A stretch of DNA of 64,000 bases from Streptomyces sp. NBC_00691 (GTDB lineage: Bacteria; Actinomycetota; Actinomycetes; Streptomycetales; Streptomycetaceae), in contig NZ_CP109007.1 of the NCBI RefSeq assembly GCF_036226665.1, positions 7,316,001-7,380,000 on the forward strand, given 5' to 3'. The translations under genes and the position numbers were made by a program. Shown here piece by piece: positions 16,531-27,175 of the stretch. The notes beneath the pieces were generated by a model. It was not told the origin of the DNA. It ran no database searches and worked only from the letters and a program-made list of their open reading frames with translations. Position 1 is the first letter of the stretch, and the number at the start of each line of letters is the position of its first letter.

Positions 16531-18692
16531 AGGTCCCGTCTCAGCCGTCCGGCGGCGTAGCCGAAGCCGACGGCCCGGAGGACAGACTCAGGCGGTTCGT
16601 CACCATCTGGAGCCGTGCCATCTTCCCGGTGACCGCCACCTCGCTGACCCGTCCCGAGTTCGAGGGGCATCTGCTGCCGCTGGCCCGCACCCTGTACGAC
16701 GCGCTGCACGCCCGGCCGTTCGACACGGCCCCGGCCCAGCGCGCCGGCGCGGAGCTCGTCGCCGCCCACTGCACCGACCCGGACGCCCTCGGCCGCAGCC
16801 TCGGCGTCGTGGACTCGTACCTGGTGCTCTACTGCGGTACGGAGTCGGAGCTGCCGGCCGAGGAGCTCAGGGCCCGCTGCGCCCGGCTCCAGCACGCCAT
16901 GGCCACCGGCTACGCCCAGGCCCTGCGGGAGCGGACCCGGGCCGAGCAGGAGGCCATCGCGCGCTCCGCGCTCTCCGCCCGCAGCGCCGCCGAGATCGCC
17001 CTGCACGCCACCGAGAGCCGCTTCCGGGCGGTCTTCGACGGGGCGGCGATCGGCATCGGCATCGCCGACCTCGACGGCAACGTCCTGGAGGTCAACGAGA
17101 CCCTCACCCGTATGTTCGGCGGAATGGAGGGGCCGCTGCGCAGCCGGAACGTCAGCGAGTGGGTCCACCCGGAGGACGGCCCGCACGTCTGGAAGCTGTA
17201 CGACGAGCTGGTCCGCGGCGACCGTGAGCACTACCGGGTCGAGAAGCCGTACTACCGCGGCGACGGAACGGTGCTCTGGACCAACCTCACCGTCTCGCTC
17301 CTCCGCGACGCCGAGGGCAACCCGCAGTACCAGCTGGCCCTCATGGAGGACACCACCGAGCGGCGCCTGCTCCACCTGCGCCTGCGGTACGAGGCCACCC
17401 ACGACGCGCTCACGGGTCTTCCCAACCGGACCCTGTTCTTCGAGCGGCTCGAGAAGGCCCTCGCGCCCGGTGACAACGCCCGCTTCGGCCTCTGCTATCT
17501 GGACCTCGACGGCTTCAAGGTCATCAACGACAGCCTCGGCCACTCCACCGGCGACCGGCTCCTCGTCGAGGTCGCCGACCGGCTGCAGAGCTGCGTCACC
17601 GGGTCGGGGGAGATGGTGGCCCGGCTCGGCGGCGACGAGTTCGTCGCCCTCACCACCGGCGCCGGCGGCGAGCGGGACGTCACCGAACTCGCCGACCGCA
17701 TCCTCGCCGCCCTCGCCACCCCGCTCCGCATCGACGGCCGCGAACTGACCGTCCGAGGCAGCCTCGGCGTCGTCGAGGGCCCGGCCGGCGAACGCACCCC
17801 GGCCGAGGTACTGCGCAGCGCCGACATCACCATGTACCGGGCGAAGTCCGCCGGCGGCAACCGCTTCGAACTCGCCGACCCGGAGGCCGACGCCCGCGCC
17901 ATCACCCGGCACGGCCTCACCACGGCCCTGCCGACCGCGCTGGAACGCGGCGAGTTCTTCATCGAGTACCAGCCGCTCGTCCATCTCGACGACGGCAGCG
18001 TGCACGGCGCAGAGGCGCTCGTCCGGTGGTGCCACCCGCAGCACGGGGTGCTCGGCCCCGACCGGTTCATCCCGCTCGCCGAGGACACCGGCCTCATCGT
18101 GCCGCTCGGCCGCTGGGTGCTCCAGGAGGCCGTGCGCCAGGCCCGTTTCTGGCAGGCCCGGCACGCCGACGGCGGACCCCTGCGGATCAACGTCAACCTC
18201 TCACCGACGCAGCTGCACCACCCGCGCCTGGTCGCCGACACCGTCGACGTCCTGGAACGGTCCGGGCTCGAACCGGGCGCGCTCTGCCTCGAAGTGACCG
18301 AATCGGCGCTGATCGGCGCCGACGAGGACCTGCTCAAGCCGCTGCGGCAGCTCGCCGAGATGGGCGTGGACATCGCGCTCGACGACTTCGGCACCGGCTA
18401 CTCGAACCTGGCCAATCTGCGCCGGCTTCCGGTGAGCGTCCTCAAGCTCGACCGCTCCTTCACCCGGGGCATGCAGCAGCACCCCGTGGATCCCGTGGAC
18501 CTCAAGATCGTCGAGGGGATCGTCTCCCTGGCGCACAGTCTGGAACTCGCCGTGACCGTCGAGGGCGTGGAGACCGGTGCCCAGGCCCGCCAGCTCCGCG
18601 ACCTCGGCTGCGACACGGCCCAGGGCTGGTACTACGCCCGCCCCGGCGCCCCGGACCGGATCCACTCCTTGCTCCTGGCGGACGCGGTCTGA
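16527..18692 (+). CDS. rmdA: PAS-GGDEF-EAL cyclic di-GMP enzyme, probable RmdA
   Basis: 721 residues without membrane segments: an N-terminal helical domain (about 1-140), a PAS/PAC sensor (about 155-285, RFRAVFDGAAIGIGIADLDGNVLEVN), a GGDEF domain with intact GGDEF at about 368-372, and an EAL domain with intact EAL at 496-498 and DDFGTGYSNL loop. Both catalytic motifs look competent; RmdA of S. coelicolor, with the same order, is an active phosphodiesterase that affects development. The name rests on this layout and on the nearby sdhCAB and egt genes, which I recall near SCO0928. GTG start coupled to the methyltransferase gene. Could instead be another PAS-GGDEF-EAL paralogue. Confidence 0.85.
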   Translation: MKVPSQPSGGVAEADGPEDRLRRFVTIWSRAIFPVTATSLTRPEFEGHLLPLARTLYDALHARPFDTAPAQRAGAELVAAHCTDPDALGRSLGVVDSYLVLYCGTESELPAEELRARCARLQHAMATGYAQALRERTRAEQEAIARSALSARSAAEIALHATESRFRAVFDGAAIGIGIADLDGNVLEVNETLTRMFGGMEGPLRSRNVSEWVHPEDGPHVWKLYDELVRGDREHYRVEKPYYRGDGTVLWTNLTVSLLRDAEGNPQYQLALMEDTTERRLLHLRLRYEATHDALTGLPNRTLFFERLEKALAPGDNARFGLCYLDLDGFKVINDSLGHSTGDRLLVEVADRLQSCVTGSGEMVARLGGDEFVALTTGAGGERDVTELADRILAALATPLRIDGRELTVRGSLGVVEGPAGERTPAEVLRSADITMYRAKSAGGNRFELADPEADARAITRHGLTTALPTALERGEFFIEYQPLVHLDDGSVHGAEALVRWCHPQHGVLGPDRFIPLAEDTGLIVPLGRWVLQEAVRQARFWQARHADGGPLRINVNLSPTQLHHPRLVADTVDVLERSGLEPGALCLEVTESALIGADEDLLKPLRQLAEMGVDIALDDFGTGYSNLANLRRLPVSVLKLDRSFTRGMQQHPVDPVDLKIVEGIVSLAHSLELAVTVEGVETGAQARQLRDLGCDTAQGWYYARPGAPDRIHSLLLADAV

Positions 18693-18709
18693 GACCCGGA
18701 CGCACGAAA

Positions 18710-18740
18710 CCGGCCTCCCCGCGCGAAGCGGGGAGGCCGG
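18710..18740 (+). terminator. Terminator after the GGDEF-EAL gene
   Basis: 13-bp perfect arms CCGGCCTCCCCGC (18710-18722) and GCGGGGAGGCCGG (18728-18740) around a 5-base loop, 17 bases past the stop codon. Confidence 0.9.
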
Positions 18741-18762
18741 GAAGAGGTCGGGGGAGGAAAGC

Positions 18763-18803
18763 GGAGAGGCTATTTCATTGGAGTATGAGAAGGAAGCCTC
18801 TCC
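18763..18803 (-). terminator. Second hairpin, for the minus-strand gene
   Basis: Arms GGAGAGGCT (18763-18771) and AGCCTCTCC (18795-18803) around a 23-base AT-rich loop, just beyond the stop of the TerD-like gene on the minus strand. Confidence 0.6.
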
Positions 18804-18832
18804 ATGGCCTCGCCCCGGAACGACCGTAGCAC

Positions 18833-21010
18833 TCAGGCGGGCAGCAGGTCGCGCAGATTTTCCGGGGTGAACACCCGCGAGCCGGGGGCGAGTCCGTCCG
18901 GCCGCTCCAGACCGATGTACGTGACCGGGACGTCCGGCACCGTGCCGCCGTCCCACAGCGTCGTCTCCGCCCCGGACCGCTCCATCAGCGAGACGAGATG
19001 AGCCACCGTCAGGGACGTGCGCCCCATCAGGCCGCGCAGCAGCACCGCGATCGACACCCGGTGCTCCTCGACGCGGTTCCCCGACGGCGCGCCCCTCAGG
19101 TACAGGTGCAGCCAGTGCGCGTGCCAGCGGCCGTCCGCATCCCGCCGGAAGGCGAGCGGCAGCGCCACCCGCCCGGGGCCGCGCAGATCCGACTTCATCC
19201 GCACCGTACGCGGCTCGAACGGCCGGCCCCGCTGCTCGGACTCGCGCAGCATGAAGCCGAAGAAGCCCTCCGCCACCTGGTCGAAGCCCTCACCCGAGAA
19301 GACGTGCACCTGCGGGACGACGAACGTGCCCCGTACCGCGCCGAGCCGCAGATCGATGAACTCCGAGGCTCCGTCCGGCGCTTCGGTGATGTCACCGGAG
19401 TGCCGGCCCTCGACGTCGGTCAGGGCGGTGTACGACAGCCAGCTCACCGTCGCGTAGTCCTCGTCCAGGACGACCGCCGACAGGTCGAGGTCGGTCGTGT
19501 GGCGCGCCTCCCGCCAGTACGTGAAGAAGCGCAGCAGCTCCCCCTCGACCAGCGAGACCGAGCCGCGCGGCAGGACGCCGAGCCCGGCCGAGGCCGCCCG
19601 GCCGCTCAACGGCAGGGCCACCCGCAGGATGTCCGGGTCGATCAACACGCGCCCGTGGAAGGGGAGTCGGCGCCGGGTCTCGGCGTCGAGCACCGCGATG
19701 AGCCGCTCGCGGTCGGAGTCCACGAGAGGGGCACGTGTGTCGCCGGTGACCCAGGCCTTGCCCTCCCGGTTCACGAACACCCGGCGCTCCCCGCCGCTGT
19801 CGCCCACGCGGTTCTGCAGGTGTTCGCGCACCGAGAGGACGACCCGGCCCGACACCTGCGGCGCGGCGCGCTCGACGGCCGCGAGGACCGCCTCCCGCTC
19901 CTTGCCCTCCGCCGCGCCGCGCAGCAGCCGGTCCAGGGCCCGGAACAGCCGGCCGGGGGCCGCGGCGGCCAGCAGCTCGGCCGCGCCCGCGACCTCGTCC
20001 CGTACCAGCAGCTCCTCCACCCGGCTGTCGAGCGACGGCGCCTTCCGCTCGCCCCGGGCGACGGCGAACACCTCTGCGGCATGGGGCCAGTGCGGGTACT
20101 CGTGGGGATGCAGCCGCTCCCCGAGGCGCTTCCACGCCTCCCCGTGCGCGGACACGTCCGACAGCTTCGCCGGGGACGCGGCCACCACCGCGTCGAGACC
20201 CGCGAGCAGGGCACGGCGGTACGTGCGGGACAGCGCGCGGAAACGGGTGGGCTCGCGCAGGGTGACATCGCCGTCCGCGAGGGCGCAGGCCAGCCGCAGG
20301 ACGTCGGTCACGGTGTCGAGCAGCGGCGTGGCACCGACCCGCAGCCGGGCGCGGTTGACGACGGCGCGGTTCTCACGGACCGTGATCGTCTCGGGCTGGG
20401 GGCCGTCCGCGCAGTGCTCGGCGAGCACGGCCAGATCACGCAGATGCTCCTCGCCGAGGGGGGTCGTGCTGCCGGCCAGGGCGAGGTAGAGCGCGCTGAC
20501 CTCGGTGTCCGCGTCCGCGCCGAGGTGCAGCACGGTCAGCCGGTCGCCGGCCGCCGTGATCAGCTCGTCGTGGACGGCGAGCATCTCCTCGTACGTGTGC
20601 CGGTAGCGGCCGTACGACGGGAGCGTCAGGAGGTCGAGGACCCCGGCGCGCAGCTGGTCGATCGTCCCGGCGCGGGTGTCGCCGTCGGCGAGCGCCTCGG
20701 CCACGCACCGCTGCCAGAAGTCGAGCGTGTCCGGCACGTTGTGCGGGAAGTCGACGAAGTACACGTTGTGCCGGACGTGGTCGCCGACGAGTTCACGGAC
20801 GGTCGCGAGGGTGCGGACGGCGGTCTCGACGACCGTCGGACCGGCCAGCCCCGACAGACGCTCGACCAGCTCGCCCGACAGCTTGAACCCGGCGGTCATG
20901 AGGGCCGCGTCGAACCTGCGCGTGGCGGCGTTCCCGTTCCCGGCCGGTCCGGTGGGGCAGGGGAGACGACGGGAGTGCCGGACGACCAGGTGTTCGAGAG
21001 CGTGGACCAT
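18833..21010 (-). CDS. Large cytoplasmic protein with TerD-like C-terminal region (SCO0854/MXAN_6230-like)
   Basis: 725 residues, no signal or membrane helix. The first 480 residues are mostly helical (DHVRHNVYFVDFPHNVPDTLDFWQRC, AWKRLGERLHPHEYPHWPHAAEVFAVARGERKAPS). The last 250 look like a TerD/tellurium-stress domain: DLDLSAVVLDEDY, then HSGDITEAPDGASEFIDLRL and VVPQVHVFSGEGFDQVAEGFFGFMLR. From memory this matches a family usually carrying a RING finger, but no paired Cys clusters are visible here. TerD proteins bind calcium and belong to a proposed stress or phage-defence network. ATG 21010 is chosen over GTG 21046. Downstream of the LysR gene on the same strand, with a 91-base gap. Confidence 0.7.
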   Translation of the reverse strand: MVHALEHLVVRHSRRLPCPTGPAGNGNAATRRFDAALMTAGFKLSGELVERLSGLAGPTVVETAVRTLATVRELVGDHVRHNVYFVDFPHNVPDTLDFWQRCVAEALADGDTRAGTIDQLRAGVLDLLTLPSYGRYRHTYEEMLAVHDELITAAGDRLTVLHLGADADTEVSALYLALAGSTTPLGEEHLRDLAVLAEHCADGPQPETITVRENRAVVNRARLRVGATPLLDTVTDVLRLACALADGDVTLREPTRFRALSRTYRRALLAGLDAVVAASPAKLSDVSAHGEAWKRLGERLHPHEYPHWPHAAEVFAVARGERKAPSLDSRVEELLVRDEVAGAAELLAAAAPGRLFRALDRLLRGAAEGKEREAVLAAVERAAPQVSGRVVLSVREHLQNRVGDSGGERRVFVNREGKAWVTGDTRAPLVDSDRERLIAVLDAETRRRLPFHGRVLIDPDILRVALPLSGRAASAGLGVLPRGSVSLVEGELLRFFTYWREARHTTDLDLSAVVLDEDYATVSWLSYTALTDVEGRHSGDITEAPDGASEFIDLRLGAVRGTFVVPQVHVFSGEGFDQVAEGFFGFMLRESEQRGRPFEPRTVRMKSDLRGPGRVALPLAFRRDADGRWHAHWLHLYLRGAPSGNRVEEHRVSIAVLLRGLMGRTSLTVAHLVSLMERSGAETTLWDGGTVPDVPVTYIGLERPDGLAPGSRVFTPENLRDLLPA

Positions 21011-21100
21011 GAGGGCATGCTCGCAGCCGCCCACGGCCCGTCGCACGCGGATTTACGGGGTGCGGGAGGGGCGGCGGGACGGTTCGGGCGGTGGGGCCCC

Positions 21101-22012
21101 TCAGCCGGTCACCACCGCCCGGTCGGGCGCGCCCCGCCGGGAGGCCAGCAGCATCCGCTGGAGCTCGCGCGCCGCCCTCGGCGGCGCCACGTCGCTCCGG
21201 TGCGCCAGGGCGATGGTCCGGCGCAGGCCCGGCCGGGCCAGGGCGGTCACGCGGAGATCCCGGCCCGCCCGCGCCGCCACCATCGCGGGGACGACCGCCA
21301 GCCCGAGCCCGGCCCGTACGAAGCCGAGGACCGCGTCCAGCTCACCGCCCTCGACGGTGAACGACGGCTCGAAGCCCTCCGCCCGGCAGGCCGCCACGGT
21401 CAGTTCCCGCAGGTCGTAGCCGTGCCGGAACATCACGAGAGGCTGGTCCCGCAGGTCGGTGATCCGCACCGGGCGGCGCGGCGCGGGGGCCGAGGCCGAG
21501 GAGACGACCACCAGGTCCTCCCGGAGCAGCTCCACCGTCGTCAGGGCCGGTGACGGGCTCGGCAGCGGCAGCACCACCAGGGCCAGGTCGAGGGCACCGC
21601 GGGCCAGCTCCCGTACGAGATCGTGCGAGCCGCCCTCCTCGATGAGGAGCTCGATCCCCGGGTGCAGGTCGTGGAAGGCGCGCAGCACGTCCGGCAGCAG
21701 CCCCGTGCACAGGCTCGGGGTCGCGCCGAGCCGCACCCGGCCCCGCTTGAGCTGGGCCAGCTCCTGCACCTCGATCCGGGCGGTCTCCGTGTCGGCGAGG
21801 ATCCGGCGGGCGAGCGGCAGCAGGGCCTCGCCCGCGTCGGTGAGCGTGATGTTGCCCCGTGCGCGGCTGAACAGTTCGGCGCCCAACTCCTGTTCCAGGG
21901 CCTTGATCTGCTGGGAGAGCGAGGGCTGTGAGACATGGACGCGCTCGGCGGCCCGGGTGAAGTGACGGGTCTCGGCCACGGCGACGAAGTAGAGGAGCTG
22001 CTGGAACTGCAT
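21101..22012 (-). CDS. LysR-family transcriptional regulator, divergent from sdhCAB
   Basis: 303 residues. N-terminal winged helix-turn-helix (FVAVAETRHFTRAAERVHVSQPSLSQQIKALEQELGAELFSR) and a substrate-binding-like effector domain (about 90-295, GVRLGATPSLCTGLLPDVLRAFHDLHPGIELLIEEGG). ATG at 22012; the frame extends upstream to 22036. A T-N11-A dyad lies 23 bases upstream at 22035-22049, between this gene and sdhC, fitting the classical arrangement in which a LysR protein controls its divergent neighbour and itself. The metabolite it senses is unknown. Confidence 0.92.
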   Translation of the reverse strand: MQFQQLLYFVAVAETRHFTRAAERVHVSQPSLSQQIKALEQELGAELFSRARGNITLTDAGEALLPLARRILADTETARIEVQELAQLKRGRVRLGATPSLCTGLLPDVLRAFHDLHPGIELLIEEGGSHDLVRELARGALDLALVVLPLPSPSPALTTVELLREDLVVVSSASAPAPRRPVRITDLRDQPLVMFRHGYDLRELTVAACRAEGFEPSFTVEGGELDAVLGFVRAGLGLAVVPAMVAARAGRDLRVTALARPGLRRTIALAHRSDVAPPRAARELQRMLLASRRGAPDRAVVTG

Positions 22013-22034
22013 GGTCACAGGGTAGGCGAGATGC

Positions 22035-22049
22035 ATAGGGAAGGCCTAT
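22035..22049. promoter_or_regulatory. LysR-type T-N11-A binding site
   Basis: ATAGG-GAAGG-CCTAT: 5-bp inverted repeats around a 5-base centre, with T at 22036 and A at 22048 separated by 11 bases, in the gap between the divergent lysR and sdhC starts (23 and 60 bases away). Matches the LysR box rule. Confidence 0.65.
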
Positions 22050-22108
22050 CGAGATCAGCCGGACCATGTCTTGGACCTCTCGGGTCCTTCGGCCCTACCG
22101 TCGTACGC

Positions 22109-22834
22109 ATGGCTCTGGCACCCACGAGGGACCGGACGACGGGCCGCCCGCCGTCCCCCACACCGTCACGCGGATTCCTGTCGTCGACCCTCGGCAAGAA
22201 GACGGTCATGGCAGTCAGCGGGCTGCTCATGCTCGGCTATCTCGTCGCCCATGTCGCCGGCAACCTGAAGGTCTTCTTCGGCCCCGAGGAGTTCAACGCC
22301 TACGGCCACTGGCTGCGGGTCATGGGCGCCCCCGTCCTGCACCACGAGTGGGCCCTCTGGATCGTCCGGATCGTGCTCCTCGCCGCCGTCGTGGCCCACG
22401 CCGTCTCCGCGTACCAGCTCAGCCGCCGTGACGTGAGGGCCCGCCCCACCGCGTACGTCCACCGCCGCAAGCGCTCCTCGTACGCCACCCGCACCATGCG
22501 CTGGGGCGGGATCATCCTCGCGCTCTTCATCGTCTGGCACGTCCTCGACCTGACCACCGGCACCGTCCACCCCGGCGGCTTCGAGGAGGGCAAGCCCTAC
22601 CAGAACGTCGTCGACACCTTCTCCACCTGGTACGGCAACGTCATCTACATCGTCGCCATGCTCGCCGTGGGCCTCCACGTCCGGCACGGCTTCTGGAGCG
22701 CCGCCCAGACCCTCGGCGTCGGCAGCGCCCGCCGCGAGCGTCTCCTGCGCGGCCTCGCCAACACCCTCGCGTTCGTCCTGACCGCGGGATTCGTCTCCGT
22801 CCCCGTCGCCGTCATGACCGGAGTGGTGAGCTGA
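22109..22834 (+). CDS. sdhC: Succinate dehydrogenase/fumarate reductase cytochrome b558 subunit
   Basis: 241 residues with five membrane helices, first at KKTVMAVSGLLMLGYLVAHVAGNLK, and conserved histidines (HVAGN, HHEWALW, HVLDL, HVRHGFWS) able to bind two haems, as in the b558 type of Bacillus, Wolinella and actinomycetes. It anchors the SdhAB catalytic subunits to the membrane and passes electrons to or from menaquinone. ATG 22109, followed by sdhA after 3 bases and sdhB with an ATGA overlap. Lacks a separate SdhD, as expected for this type. Confidence 0.92.
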   Translation: MALAPTRDRTTGRPPSPTPSRGFLSSTLGKKTVMAVSGLLMLGYLVAHVAGNLKVFFGPEEFNAYGHWLRVMGAPVLHHEWALWIVRIVLLAAVVAHAVSAYQLSRRDVRARPTAYVHRRKRSSYATRTMRWGGIILALFIVWHVLDLTTGTVHPGGFEEGKPYQNVVDTFSTWYGNVIYIVAMLAVGLHVRHGFWSAAQTLGVGSARRERLLRGLANTLAFVLTAGFVSVPVAVMTGVVS

Positions 22835-22837
22835 CCC

Positions 22838-24789
<1,952 letters not shown>

Positions 24790-24793
<4 letters not shown>

Positions 24794-25539
24794 GGCTCAC
24801 CCTGCGCGTCTGGCGCCAGCGGAACGCCGACACCCCCGGCGCGATGTCCACCTACGACGTGGACGGAATCTCCGCCGACATGTCGTTCCTGGAGATGCTC
24901 GACACCCTCAACGAGGACCTCATCCTGCGCGGCGAGGACCCCGTGGCCTTCGACCACGACTGCCGTGAGGGGATCTGCGGCGCGTGCAGCCTCGTCATCG
25001 ACGGCGAGGCGCACGGGCCGGAGCGGACCACGACCTGCCAGCTCCACATGCGGTCGTTCCGCGACGGCGACACGATCGACGTCGAGCCCTGGCGCGCCTC
25101 CGCCTTCCCCGTCGTCAAGGACCTGGTCGTCGACCGCTCCGCCTTCGACCGGGTCATCCAGGCAGGCGGCTACATCTCCGCCCCCACGGGCGCGGCCCCC
25201 GAGGCGCACGCGACCCCCGTCCCCAAGGCGGACGCGGACTCCGCCTTCGAGCACGCCGAGTGCATCGGCTGCGGCGCGTGCGTGGCGGCCTGTCCCAACG
25301 GCTCGGCGATGCTCTTCACCTCCGCCAAGGTCAACCACCTGAACGTGCTGCCCCAGGGATCCCCGGAACGCGAGACCCGGGTCCTCGACATGGTGGCCCA
25401 GATGGACGCGGAGGGCTTCGGCGGCTGCACCCTGACCGGCGAGTGCGCGACGGCCTGCCCGAAGGGGATCCCGCTGCCGTCGATCTCCGCCATGAACAAG
25501 GAGTGGCTGCGGGCGCGGCGGAAGGTGGGTCGCGGCTGA
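24790..25539 (+). CDS. sdhB: Succinate dehydrogenase/fumarate reductase iron-sulfur subunit
   Basis: 249 residues. The N-terminal ferredoxin domain binds [2Fe-2S] with DHDCREGICGACSLVIDG and C39-type Cys in TTTCQLHM; the C-terminal domain has CIGCGACVAACPNGSAML and CATACPKGIP for the [4Fe-4S] and [3Fe-4S] clusters. It links flavin to haem in the membrane subunit. ATG 24790 overlaps the sdhA stop. The operon is sdhC-sdhA-sdhB, under probable control of the divergent LysR regulator. Confidence 0.95.
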
Positions 25540-25597
25540 GGCCGGATCCGGACAGTCTCCCGGCGTGGGCTCCGCCACACCGAGTACCCCGAAGCGA

Positions 25598-25675
25598 AAG
25601 ATCCTTCACGAGAAGATCACTTTCTCCGTAAGATCTTCTCTCCGGGGTGCTTTCGGCTGCCCGGACGGCAAGATC
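25598..25675. promoter_or_regulatory. Cluster of AAGATC boxes and a dyad upstream of melC1
   Basis: AAGATC occurs at 25598, 25613, 25630 and 25670. Two of the copies form a perfect 9-bp inverted repeat GAGAAGATC (25610-25618) and GATCTTCTC (25632-25640) with a 13-base centre. It sits 59 bases past sdhB and about 160-230 bases before melC1. It may be a regulator-binding site for the melanin operon or a weak sdh terminator. Confidence 0.45.
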
Positions 25676-25831
25676 AACTCCGTTCAATCCTGTACATAGT
25701 GTGACAAGTTGGCTACTTCCTGGCCAACCCTCCGGCCGCGATTTCCGCGCCGCCGCCACCCCCGGGTACTGATGAGCACTGCCGGGGGCATATGACCAAA
25801 CCCCCGGTCGCACAGACCATTTGGGGGTTTC

Positions 25832-26224
25832 ATGTCCAGCATCACCCGCCGCCGGGTTCTCGGCGTCGCGGCCGGGGCCGCAGGGGCCGCCGCGGGCCTC
25901 GCCCTGGCAGGGGCCGCCGCCGCCGACGCTCCCCGGGCCACCGCTCCCGCGGCCGGCCCGGCCCCGGCGTCCTTCGACGAGGTCTACCAGGGCCGCCGCA
26001 TCAAGGGCGGGCCCGCGCACGGCGGAGGTCACCACGGGGGACACCACGGAGGCGGTTACTCCGTGACGATCGACGGCGAGGAACTGCACGTCATGCAGAA
26101 CGCCGACGGCACCTGGATCAGCGTGATCAACCACTACGAGCCCGTCGCCACGCCCAAGTCGCTGGCCCGCGCGGCCGTCCGTGAACTCCAGGGCGCCCCG
26201 CTCGTACCCCTCACCCTCGGCTGA
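25832..26224 (+). CDS. melC1: Tyrosinase copper chaperone MelC1
   Basis: 130 residues. Tat signal (SITRRRVLGVAAGAAGAAAG, cut near AAA-D), then FDEVYQGRRIKGGPAHGGG, a His-rich loop HHGGHHGGG, and YSVTIDGEELHVMQNADGTWISVINHYEPVATPKSLARAAVREL. This is the caddie protein that inserts copper into MelC2 and carries it through the Tat pathway. ATG 25832; the leader has GGGGGTTTC rather than a canonical GGAGG. melC2 follows after 23 bases. Confidence 0.95.
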   Translation: MSSITRRRVLGVAAGAAGAAAGLALAGAAAADAPRATAPAAGPAPASFDEVYQGRRIKGGPAHGGGHHGGHHGGGYSVTIDGEELHVMQNADGTWISVINHYEPVATPKSLARAAVRELQGAPLVPLTLG

Positions 26225-26247
26225 TCGATCCAGGAGCGGCACCCGTC

Positions 26248-27075
26248 ATGACCGTACGCAAGAACCAGGCCTCCCTCACCGCCGACGAGAAGCGGCGCTT
26301 CGTCGCCGCCCTCCTGGAGCTCAAGCGCTCCGGGCGGTACGACACCTTCGTCACCACGCACAACGCCTTCATCATGAGCGACACCGACAGCGGCGACCGC
26401 GTCGGCCACCGTTCGCCGTCGTTCCTGCCCTGGCACCGGCGCTTCCTCATAGAGTTCGAGCAGGCGCTGCAGTCCGTCGACCCGACGGTCAACCTCCCCT
26501 ACTGGGACTGGACGGCCGACCGCACCTCCCGCTCCTCCCTCTGGGCGCCCGACTTCCTCGGCGGCACCGGGCGCGCCCGCGACGGCCAGGTGCTCGACGG
26601 CGCGTTCGCCCGCAGCGGCAACCGCTGGACGATCACCGTCCGCGTCGACGGCCGCGACTACCTCCGGCGCGACCTCGGCGCCGGCGGCCGCCAGCTCCCC
26701 ACCCGCGCCGAGGTGGACTCCGTCCTCGCCATGGAGACCTACGACACGGCCCCGTGGAACAGCTCGTCGGACGGCTTCCGCAACCACCTCGAAGGGTGGC
26801 GCGGGGTGAATCTCCACAACCGTGTCCACGTCTGGGTCGGCGGCCAGATGGGCACCGGAGTCTCCCCGAACGACCCGGTGTTCTGGCTGCACCACGCCTT
26901 CATCGACAAGCTGTGGGCCGACTGGCAGGCCCGCCACCCCCGGTCCCCGTACCTGCCGGCCGCGGGCACGGCCAACGTCGTCGACCTGGGCGACACCATG
27001 CGGCCGTGGAACGACGTGACCCCGGCGGACATGCTGGACCACACCCGCCACTACACCTTCGACACGGCGGCCTGA
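26248..27075 (+). CDS. melC2: Tyrosinase MelC2
   Basis: 275 residues, typical for Streptomyces tyrosinase. All six copper ligands fall at the known positions: CuA His38, His54 and His63 (VGHRSPSFLPWHRRF); CuB His190, His194 (NLHNRVHVW) and His216 (VFWLHHAFIDKLW). It hydroxylates tyrosine and oxidises L-DOPA to dopaquinone, leading to melanin. It has no signal peptide of its own and is exported with MelC1. ATG 26248 with an AGGAGCGG leader. The end of the operon is convergent with the UvrA-like gene. Confidence 0.97.
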   Translation: MTVRKNQASLTADEKRRFVAALLELKRSGRYDTFVTTHNAFIMSDTDSGDRVGHRSPSFLPWHRRFLIEFEQALQSVDPTVNLPYWDWTADRTSRSSLWAPDFLGGTGRARDGQVLDGAFARSGNRWTITVRVDGRDYLRRDLGAGGRQLPTRAEVDSVLAMETYDTAPWNSSSDGFRNHLEGWRGVNLHNRVHVWVGGQMGTGVSPNDPVFWLHHAFIDKLWADWQARHPRSPYLPAAGTANVVDLGDTMRPWNDVTPADMLDHTRHYTFDTAA

Positions 27076-27142
27076 CGCCGCCAGGGAACGGTCGGCACGG
27101 CGTCCGGCACCGTCGCGACAGGCTCGGCGCGGCGATCCTGAT

Positions 27143-27175
27143 CCCGCGGGACGGATCTCAGTTCCGTCCCGCGGG
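27143..27175. terminator. Terminator hairpin overlapping the end of the UvrA-like gene
   Basis: 13-bp perfect arms CCCGCGGGACGGA (27143-27155) and TCCGTCCCGCGGG (27163-27175) with a 7-base loop. The stop codon of the minus-strand UvrA-like gene (27158-27160) is inside the loop. It can also end melC transcription. Confidence 0.85.

Noticed and set aside
16347..18164. Minus-strand open frame of 605 codons
   Set aside because: Low-complexity acidic product; lies exactly opposite the GGDEF-EAL gene, whose catalytic motifs are intact.
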